Assembly: GCF_038396675.1 (NCBI RefSeq)
Contig: NC_088922.1
Location: forward strand, 9,416,001-9,480,000
Direction of reading: 5' to 3'
Origin: Hydra vulgaris
Lineage: Eukaryota; Cnidaria; Hydrozoa; Anthoathecata; Hydridae
Length of the DNA: 64,000 nucleotides
Position 1 is the stretch's first letter; each line of letters begins with the position of its first letter. The notes under the pieces were generated by a model. That model saw nothing but the letters and a program-made list of their open reading frames with translations. It did not search any database and was not told where the DNA came from. Positions 24,423-37,974 of the stretch are shown piece after piece. Made by a program: the position numbers and the translations under genes.

Positions 24423-24960
24423 TTAGGTTAATTGTCTAACTGAAAGTCTATAATTGTAATACTGAGATAATGTAACATGATTTCTAACCAATGTAGCACA
24501 GTCAGGGTTGTGAACCATTTGATTATGCCAACCAGCATCACCCCTTAGAAAAAATAGAGAATAAAGCATAGAATCTATGTTGACAGACATACTTGATATA
24601 GTTTTAAGAGGATGACCTCTTGGGTAAATAACAACTTCCCTGGAAGCAGGTGAAGCACCGTCTTTGCCAACAAATACAACTGCAACATCATGTGAAAGGA
24701 GATTATAGCAAAGTTTATCTTGCCCTTCAAGTAAAGTCATTTTTATAACTGAGACTGAGCAACCTTCTATAGCTGTTGGGCGAATTTCTTCATCTTCCAC
24801 TTCAGCTATGTTTTTAAATGCAGGAGAAATTGGGTTCTCTTCACTAATAAAATTTTGCAATCGAAACATTAAACCATTTAAGCAAAGATCATTACCACAT
24901 TGCCGTATTCTAAAAATTACTGCTGCAAGTGGATCATAGATGTATAGTTGTCAATGTCAG
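24423..24960 (-). pseudogene. Helitron fragment: N-terminal helicase-like domain
   Basis: The minus frame is open from about 24955 to a stop at 24423-24425. It contains the conserved blocks VAVVFVGKDGASPASREVV, MLYSLFFLRGDAGWH and RNHVTLSQYYNYRLSVR, which match my memory of the Helitron-like N-terminal domain that precedes Rep in Helitron RepHel proteins. Upstream, YIYDPLAAVIFRIRQ fits the region ahead of it. Rep and helicase domains are absent, so this is a fragment. It lies among the micro-exon copies on the same strand. Confidence 0.75.
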
Positions 24961-25076
24961 TGGAACATCTTGATTTGGCCTAAGATTACATATATAAACA
25001 ATACTCTTATGACTTAAAAAATATATATATATATCAGTTTGGAGATGTTTGAAAAAAAATTAACTTAGCTTTAGAT

Positions 25077-25132
25077 TTATCAGATAATGTATTATGTACA
25101 ACATAGATACATCATCTGATAACTCTAAAAGA
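25077..25132. repeat. Inverted repeat (hairpin)
   Basis: TTATCAGATAATGTAT faces ATACATCATCTGATAA (15 of 16 pairs) around a loop of about 20 bases. Confidence 0.8.
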
Positions 25133-25355
25133 AAAAATGTAATGAATAAGTAAATAAATAAGAAAAACATTACATACAAAAAATGAAAGTCAATGTACTT
25201 TATAGAGAAAAGCTGTTGCAGTAGTTGTTAAATATTTTTATTTCATGTTAGCTTTTAGAAAATAATTTATGCTGGTACATCATGATTCCAAAATATTTAT
25301 AGCAAAATCATATAATAAACAATGCTAAATACAAAAAATCAAATTGAGTAAATAT

Positions 25356-25395
25356 CAATTGCATATATGGCAAAATAATGCCATATATGCAATTG
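25356..25395. repeat. Perfect 17-bp hairpin
   Basis: CAATTGCATATATGGCA pairs perfectly with its complement across the 6-base loop AAATAA. The stem is long enough for a MITE core or small-RNA precursor; no other evidence. Confidence 0.9.
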
Positions 25396-25444
25396 GGATT
25401 ATTTTGCTATATATGCAACATAGGCAGTGATTTTTTATAATAAA

Positions 25445-25870
25445 ATTACCTATTTATCATTTTTAACAATAGACACCAAATTAAGGTGAGCCAAATGTCT
25501 ATTAACTCAAAAGATAACAAAAAACAACATCACAGCAACAACACACAACAATAGCACACACCATAAGTTAATATAATATGCATATAACATAACTTAAGTA
25601 ACATAACATTCATATATAACAGAACATAAGTAACAACATTATACAAATTGTTATTAAAATACATTATTATGTATTTTTAGAATAATTAATAATAAAGGCT
25701 TGAAAACACCTTGACCTTTTTTTTTTTTTTTTTTTTTGCAGTAACACCTAAAGCAGTAACAGCTTGACACTAAATACTGATGTGTAACCCTCTGTTATAA
25801 GTACATCACTTGGCTGGCAAGGTTGTCACATCTTGCTCTACACATTTACCAAGTCGCAGCACTTTGAAAA
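25445..25870 (-). repeat. Family block B (copy near 25.5 kb)
   Basis: Shares with 27.85-28.05 kb, and partly with 23.1 and 49.2 kb, an ordered set of short matches: the terminal segment (minus GGTGTCTATTGTTAA), TTATGTATTTTTAGAATA, AAAGGCTTGAAAACACC, and GCTTGAC..GGCAAGGTTG..TCTTGCTCTA. I read these as decayed copies of a repeated unit that includes the 3' end of the micro-exon family. A 22-T run lies inside. Confidence 0.55.
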
Positions 25871-27849
25871 CATAGAAGCAACATAATATAAACATATGTA
25901 CCAACTATACATGTATAAATGTGTTTATATATGTTTAAGGTTAAACATATACCTTATATACATATTTAAACACATTTATAAAACAATTATATAACACATA
26001 TTAACACATACACAAACAATAAAAAAAACACTTTACGTTATTATAAAAAAACATTGATAAAACAACTATAAAGCACATATTGCCACATACACATCCTTAT
26101 CAAAAAAGCAAACAATAAACATGTGCAAACAAAAATTTTTTAAATGACGCAAGAAATTTAAAAAAAATTTAAAGTAAAAAAATAGTTATATACAAACAAT
26201 ACTCTTTACCTTCATTTTTTTTTTCATAAGAACTGTAATCCTCATAGCAAAATTTAACCTTTACATACAATAACATGTGACATGCCATGTCAGTGTTGGC
26301 ACAAAATTTTAATTTATTTTTCTAAATTTTCTAAAAAAGAACAAAAATAGTTAAGAGCATCACCGAAATTTCAAAGTAGTAATAACCAATTTTATGGAAA
26401 TAACATAAGTATAACTTTTTTGTTGCATAAAAAATAATTAGGCCTCATCCATGCCCCTATTTTCCTTCTAAAAAATAAAATATAAGCTCGATAACAAAAC
26501 TGCTAAAAAAAACAACGAAGCTAAGAGAAAAACTAAAGCAAACAAAATGTAAACGATTTTAAAAATTAAAAGAAGTGACCCTTTCTACTTTATATCTAAA
26601 AAAATGTTATATACAAATTGCTATTTTCTATACTTACTTCAATTATAATATGATCTTAATGATAATTATTTATCTTAATATGATTCTTTACATAATATTT
26701 TTAAACTAATAGATAATAATTAAATTCCATAAGGTAAAAAGTTTTAACTCGCTTAAGAGATCTTTCTCCAATGACCGCGTGCATTTGGAGAACGCGCTCT
26801 TTCAAAGCCTAGTAACTAATAAAACGACGTTAAACATTAAACGCTTCTGTAGCAATTAGATTATAGATATATATACATTTATAAATCCTCGGAGTCGCGG
26901 ACAACGCCATAGTTCATGTGTTGGGAGAAAACATTGAACAAAACGCATGATAAAACTTATAAACAATACAAAACAGGTTACTAACGCGGGTTTGTAAACC
27001 CCCCCCCCCCCTCCAACACACAAACTATGATGCTGTCGCAACTCCAAGGATATATATATATATATATATTGAACTATTTATTAGTGAAAACATATGAAAA
27101 TCAAAATTTTCTTTATAATATAGTATATTTTATAAATAAACCTCTTCAACTTCCTTAGTACAACAACTCAAATATGATTAATAACAACTCTGTAAACATG
27201 AATTTTTTAATAATCTAAATCTTAATAATTTATAAACAATTAAACTTAAATAAAAATGTATGAAAATGATTAATGCTATATTAAATATAGAAAAACAAAA
27301 CATATAATAACACAATTATATCCTAAACCACAATTCATTCAAGTAAGAGAAATTATATACATTTATTAAAAAGCCAGAAACATTTTTTTCAAAAAGCAAA
27401 GGTTTTAAAAATAGAGAATTTTAAAACCTTAAAAAAAGAGAATTTAACAATACTATAGTGAAAGCATGAAACTACCCATAAATATCTTTTAACGCATCTA
27501 AGAATTATAGCAATTAAATTTAAAAGTACAATTTAAAAAAAAATTACAATAAATTAATTACTTAATAAAATTTTAAAAAGATTTTATATTACCTATCATT
27601 TCAAGTTACTAAACATTATCTACCTAATATCTACTTAAACACTTTGAACTTGTACCATGAAAGGTCGTGACTTCTTTAAGAAAACACTTGGTTAAGAAAA
27701 GTCCGAAAACTACTTAAAAACTAAAAAATTGTGCATTTTACAGAATACAGAACTGTAACTAATATCAAACAATAGGCATAACTATGTGCACTAATAATAA
27801 TATTCACTGTGCTATTTATATTAGGAAATAAAAGCAGTGAGTTCTAGTA
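25871..27849. other. Long AT-rich stretch, no gene assembled
   Basis: Minus-strand acceptor-like TTTTAG sites followed by short non-AT pieces occur (for example near 26465 and 26600), as in the micro-exon genes, but I could not join them in frame. A C13 run lies at about 26999-27011. The minus ORF at 26856-27047 covers it and is not convincing. Confidence 0.4.
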
Positions 27850-28050
27850 ATTTAACTACCTATTAATCATCTTTAACAACAGACACTATCATAAAGATAA
27901 GCCAAAGGTAACAACATTACGCAAAAAATTATCAAAGATAATGTTATGTATTTTCAGAATAGTTATATTGAAGGCTAGACAACACTTAGACCTAAAGCAG
28001 TAACACCGCTTGACTGGTAAGGTTGACGAATCTTGCTCTAGATCTATAAA
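27850..28050 (-). repeat. Family block B (copy near 27.9 kb)
   Basis: Contains minus AGTGTCTGTTGTTAA, then on the plus strand TTATGTATTTTCAGAATAG, GAAGGCTAGACAACAC, ACCGCTTGACTGGTAAGGTT and ATCTTGCTCTAGAT in the same order as block 25445-25870. Confidence 0.55.
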
Positions 28051-28055
28051 TCAAA

Positions 28056-28098
28056 TATATTGTGTTTTATAGTTTTACTAACTATAAAACACAATATT
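28056..28098. repeat. Hairpin with about 18-bp stem
   Basis: ATATTGTGTTTTATAGTT and AACTATAAAACACAATAT are perfect complements separated by about 5 bases, directly beside family block B. Confidence 0.88.
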
Positions 28099-28739
28099 TT
28101 TTTTAATGTTATATAACATATAAAAACACCTCTTTTAACAATCATGTACACATTAGATAAAATACATTTCATACTATTATAAAAACATATTTATATAAAC
28201 ACATTTATAAAACAACTATATAACATATATCACCACATACACGTATTTATCAAAAACTTTTTAACTTTGAGCATAATATAAACATATATGCAAACCTTTA
28301 ACAATATAAAACAACATTTATTAGCATCAATTATTTTTAATGTAACAAAGAATGCAGACTACAATTCACATCATTGGAATGAAAAAAATGAAAATATTTA
28401 AGAACAAAATTAAAAATTTCTAATAAATACATATTCAGATACCTTGAAATGAAGCATAACACAACATTCTTTTGACAAATTCCAGAAGAATTTTTTTAAT
28501 TTTTCTATTTCTCATTATTTTTCCTAAGAATATAAAATATACATATAGATATAGAGAAATATAAAATAGATTAAAAGAAATGCAAACTTATGTATATAAA
28601 CTTACATGACCACAAACAACAGTTTTATTTTATTTAACTTTCATAATAAATACATAAATAAAATAGATCACCTTATTGATAAATCCAAGAGACTTGATAG
28701 AAGAGCAAAATATAGAGGTGTAGAATAGAAAAACTGTCG

Positions 28740-29110
28740 AAATTCTTATCGATACATGCACGACTTTGGGAAGCCAAGGGCTGGCGTTTAGGGAGTCTGG
28801 CAGTGCTCACCAAGGTAACTTTTTGGCACTAATGAATCTTATTAGTCGCCACACCCTCACGCGAAAGTCCGGATTGAAGATAGAGCTTTTCATCCATATA
28901 GAGTTACATTCACATGTCCATAATCTCTAAATGAAACGATTAGCCTAATTACAACTGAATTGAAGAGTCAGATCATTGATGAAATTAACAGCTCCAATAT
29001 TTTTTCTGTGATAGCCGACACTACTCACGATATGTCACACAAGGATACACTGTGACCATTTTCCAAAGGCGCATGTGGATTATGTCTTAAAAACGTACCT
29101 ATCTTTATTT
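28740..29110 (+). pseudogene. ZMYM1-like hAT transposase, first fragment
   Basis: Frames near 28775-28890 read QGLAFRESGSAHQGNFLAL and MNLISRHTLTRKSGLK; near 28975-29060 ELKSQIIDEINSSNIFSVI then ADTTHDMSHKDTL. This order (Gly-Leu-x-Phe-Arg, Gly-Asn-Phe-Leu, then the Asp-x-Thr-x-Asp block) is the start of a DUF4371/hAT core. The chain resumes after 30698, with a Tc1 element between. Confidence 0.7.
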
Positions 29111-29297
29111 TTATTGTGTATTTCAATAAGTTATAAATAAAGTATAAAAAAATAATGAAAATTATCAAAAAATAATATCAAATTTGAAAAGAGGTCAATC
29201 ATAAATGAATTAAAATCAAAAGATAGCTGACTATTTTCTATAGACGCAGTTCATATTTTTTAACAAAACTATCAAAAAGAATGTTTTTATCACACTT

Positions 29298-30362
29298 TTA
29301 GAACTCGATTAGACCTCCTTTGCGCTCAATTACTTGATAAATTCGTTTTGGCATACTTCCCACCACGTTTTCTAGCACTTTTGGCTCCATATCCTCCCAG
29401 CATTCTGATACCGATACTTTTAACTCTGCCACAGAGTTATATTGCTTCTAGTCAGCATAGATGTCTTACAATGATTCCCCAGATGTTTTCAACAGAATTC
29501 AAATCTGGACCTCGAGCAGGCCACCACATTTGCTTGATTTTTTTACCTTCAAGCCAAGCTTTAGTCTCATTACTATTGTGAATGCTGGCGTTGTCTTGTT
29601 GAAAAACAAACTTTTTGCATCGATATTTGTTTTTAAATGGAATTAAACATAACTTTAGCACATCAATGTAATCAGAACTTTTCATTTTGCAAGATGCAAA
29701 TGTTAAATTTAACTTTCCTGTTGCACAAAACCCAAGTCAAATCATCAAAGATCCATCACCGAAACTCCTTGTCGAAAAATATTTGGGTTCTCTCCTCAAA
29801 TCACGCCAGTAGTCACTAAAACTATCAGGCCCATCAAGATTAAACTTTTTCTCGTCCGAAAAAATCACCTGGTATTGAAAACAAAAATATTTAACTATTT
29901 AGATATCTTACATATTCATGAGAATTTAATCTAAAATTTCTTACTTGCTGCCAATCGCGTGCCATGTTTTTGCAGGCGAATTCCATCTGTTTCTGTTTGC
30001 GAACGGGTTTTCAAATTTGGTGCTTTATTCATTTTTGATCGTACAATGTGTGGGCTGTCTTTAAGAACTTTCCTAATCGTCTCCTTGCGAGCATTAAAAC
30101 CCAAATATGACTTAATTGTTTTTAAACTTTTTGATGAATTTAATGCGAGTTGAACAATTCTGCGTTTTTCACTGCCTGAAACCTTAGATTTCTTTGGTTT
30201 CCTCTTGATTGTTGCATAATCTGCTGGATTTTTCAAGAAATTACGGATAACGTGATCTGATCTCTTTAATCTTCTAGTAAAATCTCGATTTGGAACTTTT
30301 TCTTGATGATAAGCCAATATTTGACCTTTTTCAATACCGGTAAGGGCCTTTCCTTTTGGTAT
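29298..30362 (-). pseudogene. Tc1-family DD34E transposase, intron-containing, inactivated
   Basis: From about 30362 the minus strand encodes a helix-turn-helix N-terminal part (KGQILAYHQEK, then KRSDHVIRNFL; SEKRRIVQLALN) and, after a one-base shift near 29995, CKNMARDWQQ at a GTAAGA donor. A 72-base intron ends in ACCAG, then VIFSDEKKFNLDGPD (first Asp), QQDNASIH (second Asp) and PDLNSVENIWG (Glu); 34 residues separate the last Asp and Glu. TGA replaces a Trp codon in SLMI*LGF. Stop TAA at 29300-29298. Catalytic residues remain, but the frameshift and nonsense change disable it. Confidence 0.88.
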
Positions 30363-30430
30363 TTGGTTTAGTTCAACTTAATTTCGACTCACAAAATAAA
30401 AATTACTGCAGATTATAAGAAATTTGCGAC

Positions 30431-30513
30431 AAAGCTCGTAAAAACTTTAGTGCGTCTATAGAAAATTGCTCGTCAAAACTCGTCAAAACTTTAGTGAGTC
30501 TATAGAAAATTGC
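30431..30513. repeat. Duplicated inner copies of the Tc1 terminal motif
   Basis: CTCG..AAAACTTTAGTG.GTCTATAGAAAATTG occurs twice in tandem (ending near 30468 and 30513), and a third time at the true right end (30672-30695). The extra copies may be transposase-binding direct repeats or a local duplication. Confidence 0.7.
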
Positions 30514-30697
30514 CACGTGAATATTAAAAATTTAATTATTTTAATACAATCAAGACAATTAATAATCAGATGCATAATGCAATGTTGCTTTCTTACATAT
30601 ACTTATTCAAAAGTACCGTTAGAACAATTTTATTACCACTGTAACATTATAAATCCGCTAAATTTTAAATGAGTCTATAGAAAATGGTCGCAGTGTA

Positions 30698-31175
30698 TAA
30701 TGAGTATAGTTGTGAGAACGGCCAGTGAAAACGGTGAGATTCGGGAAAGGCTTTTGAAATCAGTCGAATGCACTGCTAAGACTGGAAAAGAGATGGCTGA
30801 GCTAATTTTATTTTCTTTACATAAAGAAGGCATTGACGCATAAAAGATAACCTTGCAGTCGTATGACTATGCAAGTTTTATGTCTGGACAATTTAAGGGA
30901 GTATAAAAGTATATAAAAGAAAAAGTTGGCCATAATGTGTCCAGCATACCTTGTCAAAAATACAGAATAAACACTGCTCTTGAACACGCTTGCAATGTTA
31001 ATACTTTAAAACGGGAATATTTTAATGTCCTCGAATAGCTGCATTTTTTCTTCGCATCATGTACAAAAAGGTTTAGTTTCTTTAAGGTAAAAACTTGAAG
31101 ACATTAACAATGCAATACAGCTTGTAAACCTGTCTAGAATAAGATGGACCGCACTAGCAAATTCTATTCTGATAA
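30698..31175 (+). pseudogene. ZMYM1-like hAT transposase, second fragment
   Basis: One plus frame reads NGEIRERLLKSVECTAKTG, MAELILFSLHKEGIDA, stop, KITLQSYDYASFMSGQFKG, stop, KYIKEKVGHNVSSIPCQ and TALEHACNVNTLKREYF. This follows directly, in the expected order, the Asp-x-Thr-x-Asp block found before the Tc1 element. Stops at about 30841 and 30903. Confidence 0.75.
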
Positions 31176-32019
31176 TTGACAATTATTGAGTTTGAGTGCT
31201 GTGTAGATAATTATTTTTAGCTTTTAAATAGGACAGAAATTGATTTCTTGAAATAAAAAAACAGTTGGGAAATCTATGTTAAGCAGTTGGGAAAATTGAG
31301 GTCTTTCTCCCCTTCCCGCCCTCCTTCCTGGAACTTTAGCACGCAACGCCACTGGTCTTGCATGGTAGTCGAAAAATTTCTTCCATAAACTGTAGTTTTA
31401 AAGAGAGAGCTAATAAACCAGACCAGAAAAAGTTTAAAAACTTAAATAATTTTTTTTTTCTTCTTAAATGATAGATTGCCAGCCCAAATAAAACCCTCAG
31501 TCGATGTAGCAGCACTCCTTTGCGAGTCAGGCTATTAGATAGTCGATGTAGCAACACTCCCTTGTAGCAGGAGGCTGTAAGCACACATGCCTGCAACCAC
31601 TTTTTAGTTTTGCGATTTGACCCCGGACATTGTCATACATCGTTGGATTCGTTACAATGAGTAGATTTAGGTTTGATATGTTACCGAAATCATAAAATTC
31701 CTTTTAGTAAAATACTTACGTTTTAGGCAAAAAGGGCCCAATTTAGGAATATTATCCCAAATTCGCGGAATTTTTTAATTTTTTTTTAAATAAATTTATT
31801 AAACAAATTTATCAATTATTTAAAAGTTATAGTCATTTAATTTGTGAAAATAAGTCATGAATAGAATATATCGTTTGGGTATGACTGTCATGGATATGTC
31901 ATTTATAAAATACAACTACATATATATGCAAACCATTGACATTAACTAATGTTTTATACTATTAAGATTCTGTTTATTAATAAACATATTTTTGTGACAT
32001 TATCATAAAAAAGTTATAA
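31176..32019. other. Unassigned stretch with a small tandem repeat
   Basis: No gene supported. TCGATGTAGCAGCACTCC and TCGATGTAGCAACACTCC occur 42 bp apart (31500 and 31542). Confidence 0.5.
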
Positions 32020-33100
32020 CTAAGCAAAGTTAAAACATAGATTCCCATTTGCAATATTTACAAGGTTTTTTCCTTTAAAACTGATAAAATCTTTTTTCAA
32101 ATGTTCAGAAAAGGAGCTGTTACTTTTGGAAACTTTGAGTGTATTCCAAGATTCATTAACAAAACTGTAAATGAATTGCTTCAACAGCTTGTTCAGAGTA
32201 GCAGCCTCATCCACGCCCCCTTACTGCACAAAAAGCACCTATATGTTTTATAATAAAATGGATTTTCAAAGAAACAGTTATTCCATAGTCTTCAACAAGT
32301 GCTCTGTAGTGATCTTCAAAGTTTTTAATGTGTTTGAAAATCGTTATGAAGTTTTTGTCCAAAACAAGACTCAACCAAATTGTTTAAAATTTTAAGCCCC
32401 TCTGCCAATGGCTTTAAATTAATTGGCAATGCACGCATGTACTTATAATAATTTTTAAGAATTTTACGGGAGGCGTTGCCATTAAAAGCATTATTCTGGA
32501 CCTCTTTTGAAATGTTTAAAATCATTGATACTTCGGCCAATTCGTTTTCACACCACTTTTCTCTATATGATTATAAATATGATTAACAGCTCCCTCCATT
32601 AGGTGTAGCTCTGGCGGAAAAGATAATCTGCCACTAAGTGGTCGCTTGTTTCTACGTGTATCAATGGAAGATTAATAACATTCTTTAGCATTACGTTTTA
32701 TTGCACCTGATTGAAAAAGTTTTGTGTAATGTTCCTCTAAAGAACCAAAAGTTCTAAGCTTCTCTTCTTTAAATGGTTGTATTTGATTCCATTCACATAT
32801 ATTGTAAGGTTGTGTAGCCATAGCACTTGGAGATAAACCACGCATTATTTGACAAAGCTTAAGATCAGCTACAAATGAGTGTTTTATTTTATCTAAATTT
32901 AGACAGCTCATTAATATAGAAACAGTGTAGTGACTTTTAGGAACATTCGGAACTAAAGCAAGTAAAAAAGAAGCTTTTACAGACACTTCTTTATATTTTG
33001 AATTCTGAGGTTCTTCATATGTACTCATTGTAGCTTTATCTTCATGATTGTATTTGTCAAGTTCTAAACCTTCGCTCTCACAATCTGACAATAGGTTCAA
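32020..33100 (-). pseudogene. Relic of a repeat-encoded protein of unnamed family
   Basis: Minus-strand blocks in order: EVSVKASFLLALVPNVPKSH; SFVADLKLCQIMRGLSPSAM; LSFPPELHLMEGAVNHIYNH; FNGNASRKILKNYYKYMRAL; LNNLVESCFGQKLHNDF; EDHYRALVEDYG; SEQAVEAIH; then KKDFISFKGKNL. They sit in at least three frames with stops between. I have seen this order of blocks as a recurrent repeat-encoded protein in invertebrates but cannot name it. A weaker copy lies at 11.7-12.4 kb on the other strand. Confidence 0.5.
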
Positions 33101-33529
33101 ACAGATCTAAAATAAGATATTTTTTATTTTTACAATTTTTCTTTAGTTTTGACTGAACCATAGTTCTCATAAACATATTTAGAATGAAATTATTTACCTT
33201 CAGAAAGCCTCTTCCTCCTCAATACCGAGCTTGACTGTTTGATTGCTTAAATTCACCTCTTTAAACACAATAAGCAAGTTTACAAACTCCTTAATATTTG
33301 TGCACTTTATAATAGGGAGATTTTCCTTTACTTTTAAATTTCTTTTTTAAAATTCTTTTCCTTTTTTCCTTTACTTTTAAATTTCCTTTTTTAAATGAGG
33401 GTTTGGCATGAGGCAGCAACCTTTGGATTAGTAATTCTTTGATTTTTTGTTCTTTTTAAAAAAAAGCCGTATTGATTAAGATAAGCAAAAAAAGTGATTA
33501 AATGCTTATATAAATATGCTATAGTAGAC
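33101..33529. other. AT-rich stretch, no gene seen
   Basis: CCTTTACTTTTAAATTTC occurs twice about 40 bp apart (33327 and 33368); otherwise nothing stands out. Confidence 0.5.
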
Positions 33530-35616
<2,087 letters not shown>

Positions 35617-35639
35617 ACTAAAAAACTGAAAATTCCTCA

Positions 35640-36745
35640 AACATAACCTATTTGTCACAGGATTCGTCTGCTTTTTAAAACCTTTTTAACTAAACGATTT
35701 TTTTCTGTCATTTTAAAACAATACACCTTCATTAGCTGAAACAAAGCATTCTAAACATTGATAATTTTAAATTGTAAACAGTGTCTCATTGCAATAGCTA
35801 CTAATCCATCAAAATGAGGAATACTAAACTTCTGTTTTTCTCCTTGTACGTGTTTTTTTGAGCAACCCTTTGATCTTTGAACAAGCTTTTTTAATTTACC
35901 TGAAAAAGTTTCGTATTTGAACAAGGGACACCTATCAAGTACTTAAAATTTAACTGTATTATTTCCTATATGGATTAAAGAATGGACATTGTAAACTAGT
36001 TGATCCTTACCATAAAATTCAACAAATGACTGCACAAAATAAGTGAGTAACTGACAAGCAAAATCAACATATTTTTTCAACAAAATAAAACATTATAAAG
36101 CTAGAACTGCAACTGAAAGATCTAAAAAGTTTGAATAGATTTTTGGCTAATTCATCCCCTTTAAACAACTAGCCCAGTGTATACTAGAAAAAGTCTAAGT
36201 TCAGTTGCTTTCCATTTTTTAATATATAATTAAAAATTAAATAATTGAAATTGTTTTGGAATGTAACGATGTATCTTGAACAATACGCCAGATAAAGTAT
36301 TGTAATCTGAGACAATTTACAACATTTGAGCCATTTAACAATAAGTTGATGAGTCTCCGCATACTCCTAAGCATACTTGATGCATAAAGTCTAAAAGAAA
36401 CTTTGTCAGCATGTCACAATTTACTTCAATTTGACACACCACTAAGATGTTCAGAATGCTTTTGATGACAAAAATCTGAACCAATGCTTAAAATTGATGA
36501 AATATGTGGGAGTATTGTCTTGCCACACCACTCTCTTTTCTGAACACAGGCTCACATCAGTTATAACCATTGTGTCCCTTAATACACTTAACAAATGCTC
36601 TTGCTGGTGCATCACATATAACATCAAGATTGATTTCGTACTCAATATTTTCATAGATAAAACCATCTTTTTGAACTTTGAACTCTACCAAAAAATTATA
36701 TAGATAATCAAAAATAAAATTAGGTTTTTGAGCACCGCTTTTCAA
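35640..36745 (-). pseudogene. Relic of a second repeat-encoded protein family
   Basis: Minus strand, in order: LDVICDAPARAFVKCIKGH then GYN, stop, CEPVF; FMHQVCLGV; YFVQSFVEFYGKDQLVYNVH then SLIHIGNN; FKYETFSGKLKKLVQ. The set ICDAPARAF / MHxVCLGV / YNVHSLIH is one I associate with transposon-derived proteins common in cnidarian and insect genomes. Several frame changes and stops break it. Confidence 0.6.
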
Positions 36746-37880
36746 ATATCTCTAAAAACTCAATTTGAATCCCCAAAAATGCAACTGACAGCAACATTTA
36801 TAAACATTAAAAACTTTTGGCAAATTTTATTAAAAATTATACATTTTTAATAACGTTTAATTTTCGTCACTATTTTAGATTTTCATTGAATTATTTCCTA
36901 GATTTTTTAAATATAAAATATTTATGGAGTATTATTATCTTTTACTATCAGCTATCATGCTGATTAAACGGACTTGATCAGCTTCAGCTTTAATCTGAAG
37001 CTAATGAGTTATAAGCTGAAATATCAGCTGCAACCTCTACTTTATTGACAACAGTTAATGTGATGCATGCATCACATTAACATTAATATTAAACATCGCT
37101 TTATCATAATACATGTATTTTTTTTCTGTACATGAATATTTATTTTTTTATTTTACAATACATGTTTTTTTTTTAATATGTGCTTTTTTATATTTAATAC
37201 TTAAGAAAATATTGACTTTTTCCCAACATTTTTTAAATAAAAATAATATTTTCTTACATTACTCTAATTGTGGTTATAAACAAAGGTAATATTTACTCCA
37301 ATCATTATATTTGTCCCCAAAGTTCATGCAATTCTATCATATATAAGACTCTAATTCTAATAAACAAAAGTTATTACCATTATAATTATAATTATATTAC
37401 TAATAATTACTGTCATTACTTAAATTTATCAAAAATACATTCTGGTTGGTGAGGTCACTTTTACTCATATCAGTATGCAAATATTGTCAACAGTCAGTGT
37501 GCACTAAGCAGAAATATTCTTAAACATGCTGCAAAATATTAGACATACATAAGATACTATATAAGATCTATTTGTGTTCCTTTAACCTGGAACTTAACAT
37601 TTTTATCCCAACATTTTAAAATTAAGTTATGAAAAAGAAAAACGGTGTTTAACTTAATATAACTCAGTTATAATAAATAAGCATATAGTCACGATCTATG
37701 TAATAACTATTACCTTTTTTTAAAGTTATTGTTATTTATGTTAAATTTATCAAGTTTAAATAAAGTTTTATAATTAAAGTTTGAATGCAAAAGTTAATTT
37801 CAATAAAAATATTATCAGTATTGTAAACATAAATTAAGTATTAAAAGTATAAGCATTGTAAGTACAAGTTATCATAATAT

Positions 37881-37885
<5 letters not shown>

Positions 37886-37970
<85 letters not shown>
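37886..37970. repeat. (TA)n microsatellite
   Basis: About 85 bp of TA flanked on both sides by TCATAATATTATAT-like sequence. Confidence 0.95.

Positions 37971-37974
<4 letters not shown>

Larger units (their letters stand above)
29226..30695 (-). mobile_element. Tc1-like transposon inserted in a hAT relic
   Basis: Ends share TTTTCTATAGACGCA/TTTTCTATAGACTCA as inverted repeats and are flanked by TA (29224-29225 and 30696-30697). About 1.47 kb long, with one minus-strand transposase relic. On both sides lie parts of the same hAT transposase in the same orientation, so this insertion is younger than the hAT. Confidence 0.82.

Noticed and set aside
29348-29819. Plus-strand ORFs over the Tc1 transposase
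   Set aside because: Shadows of the minus-strand transposase.
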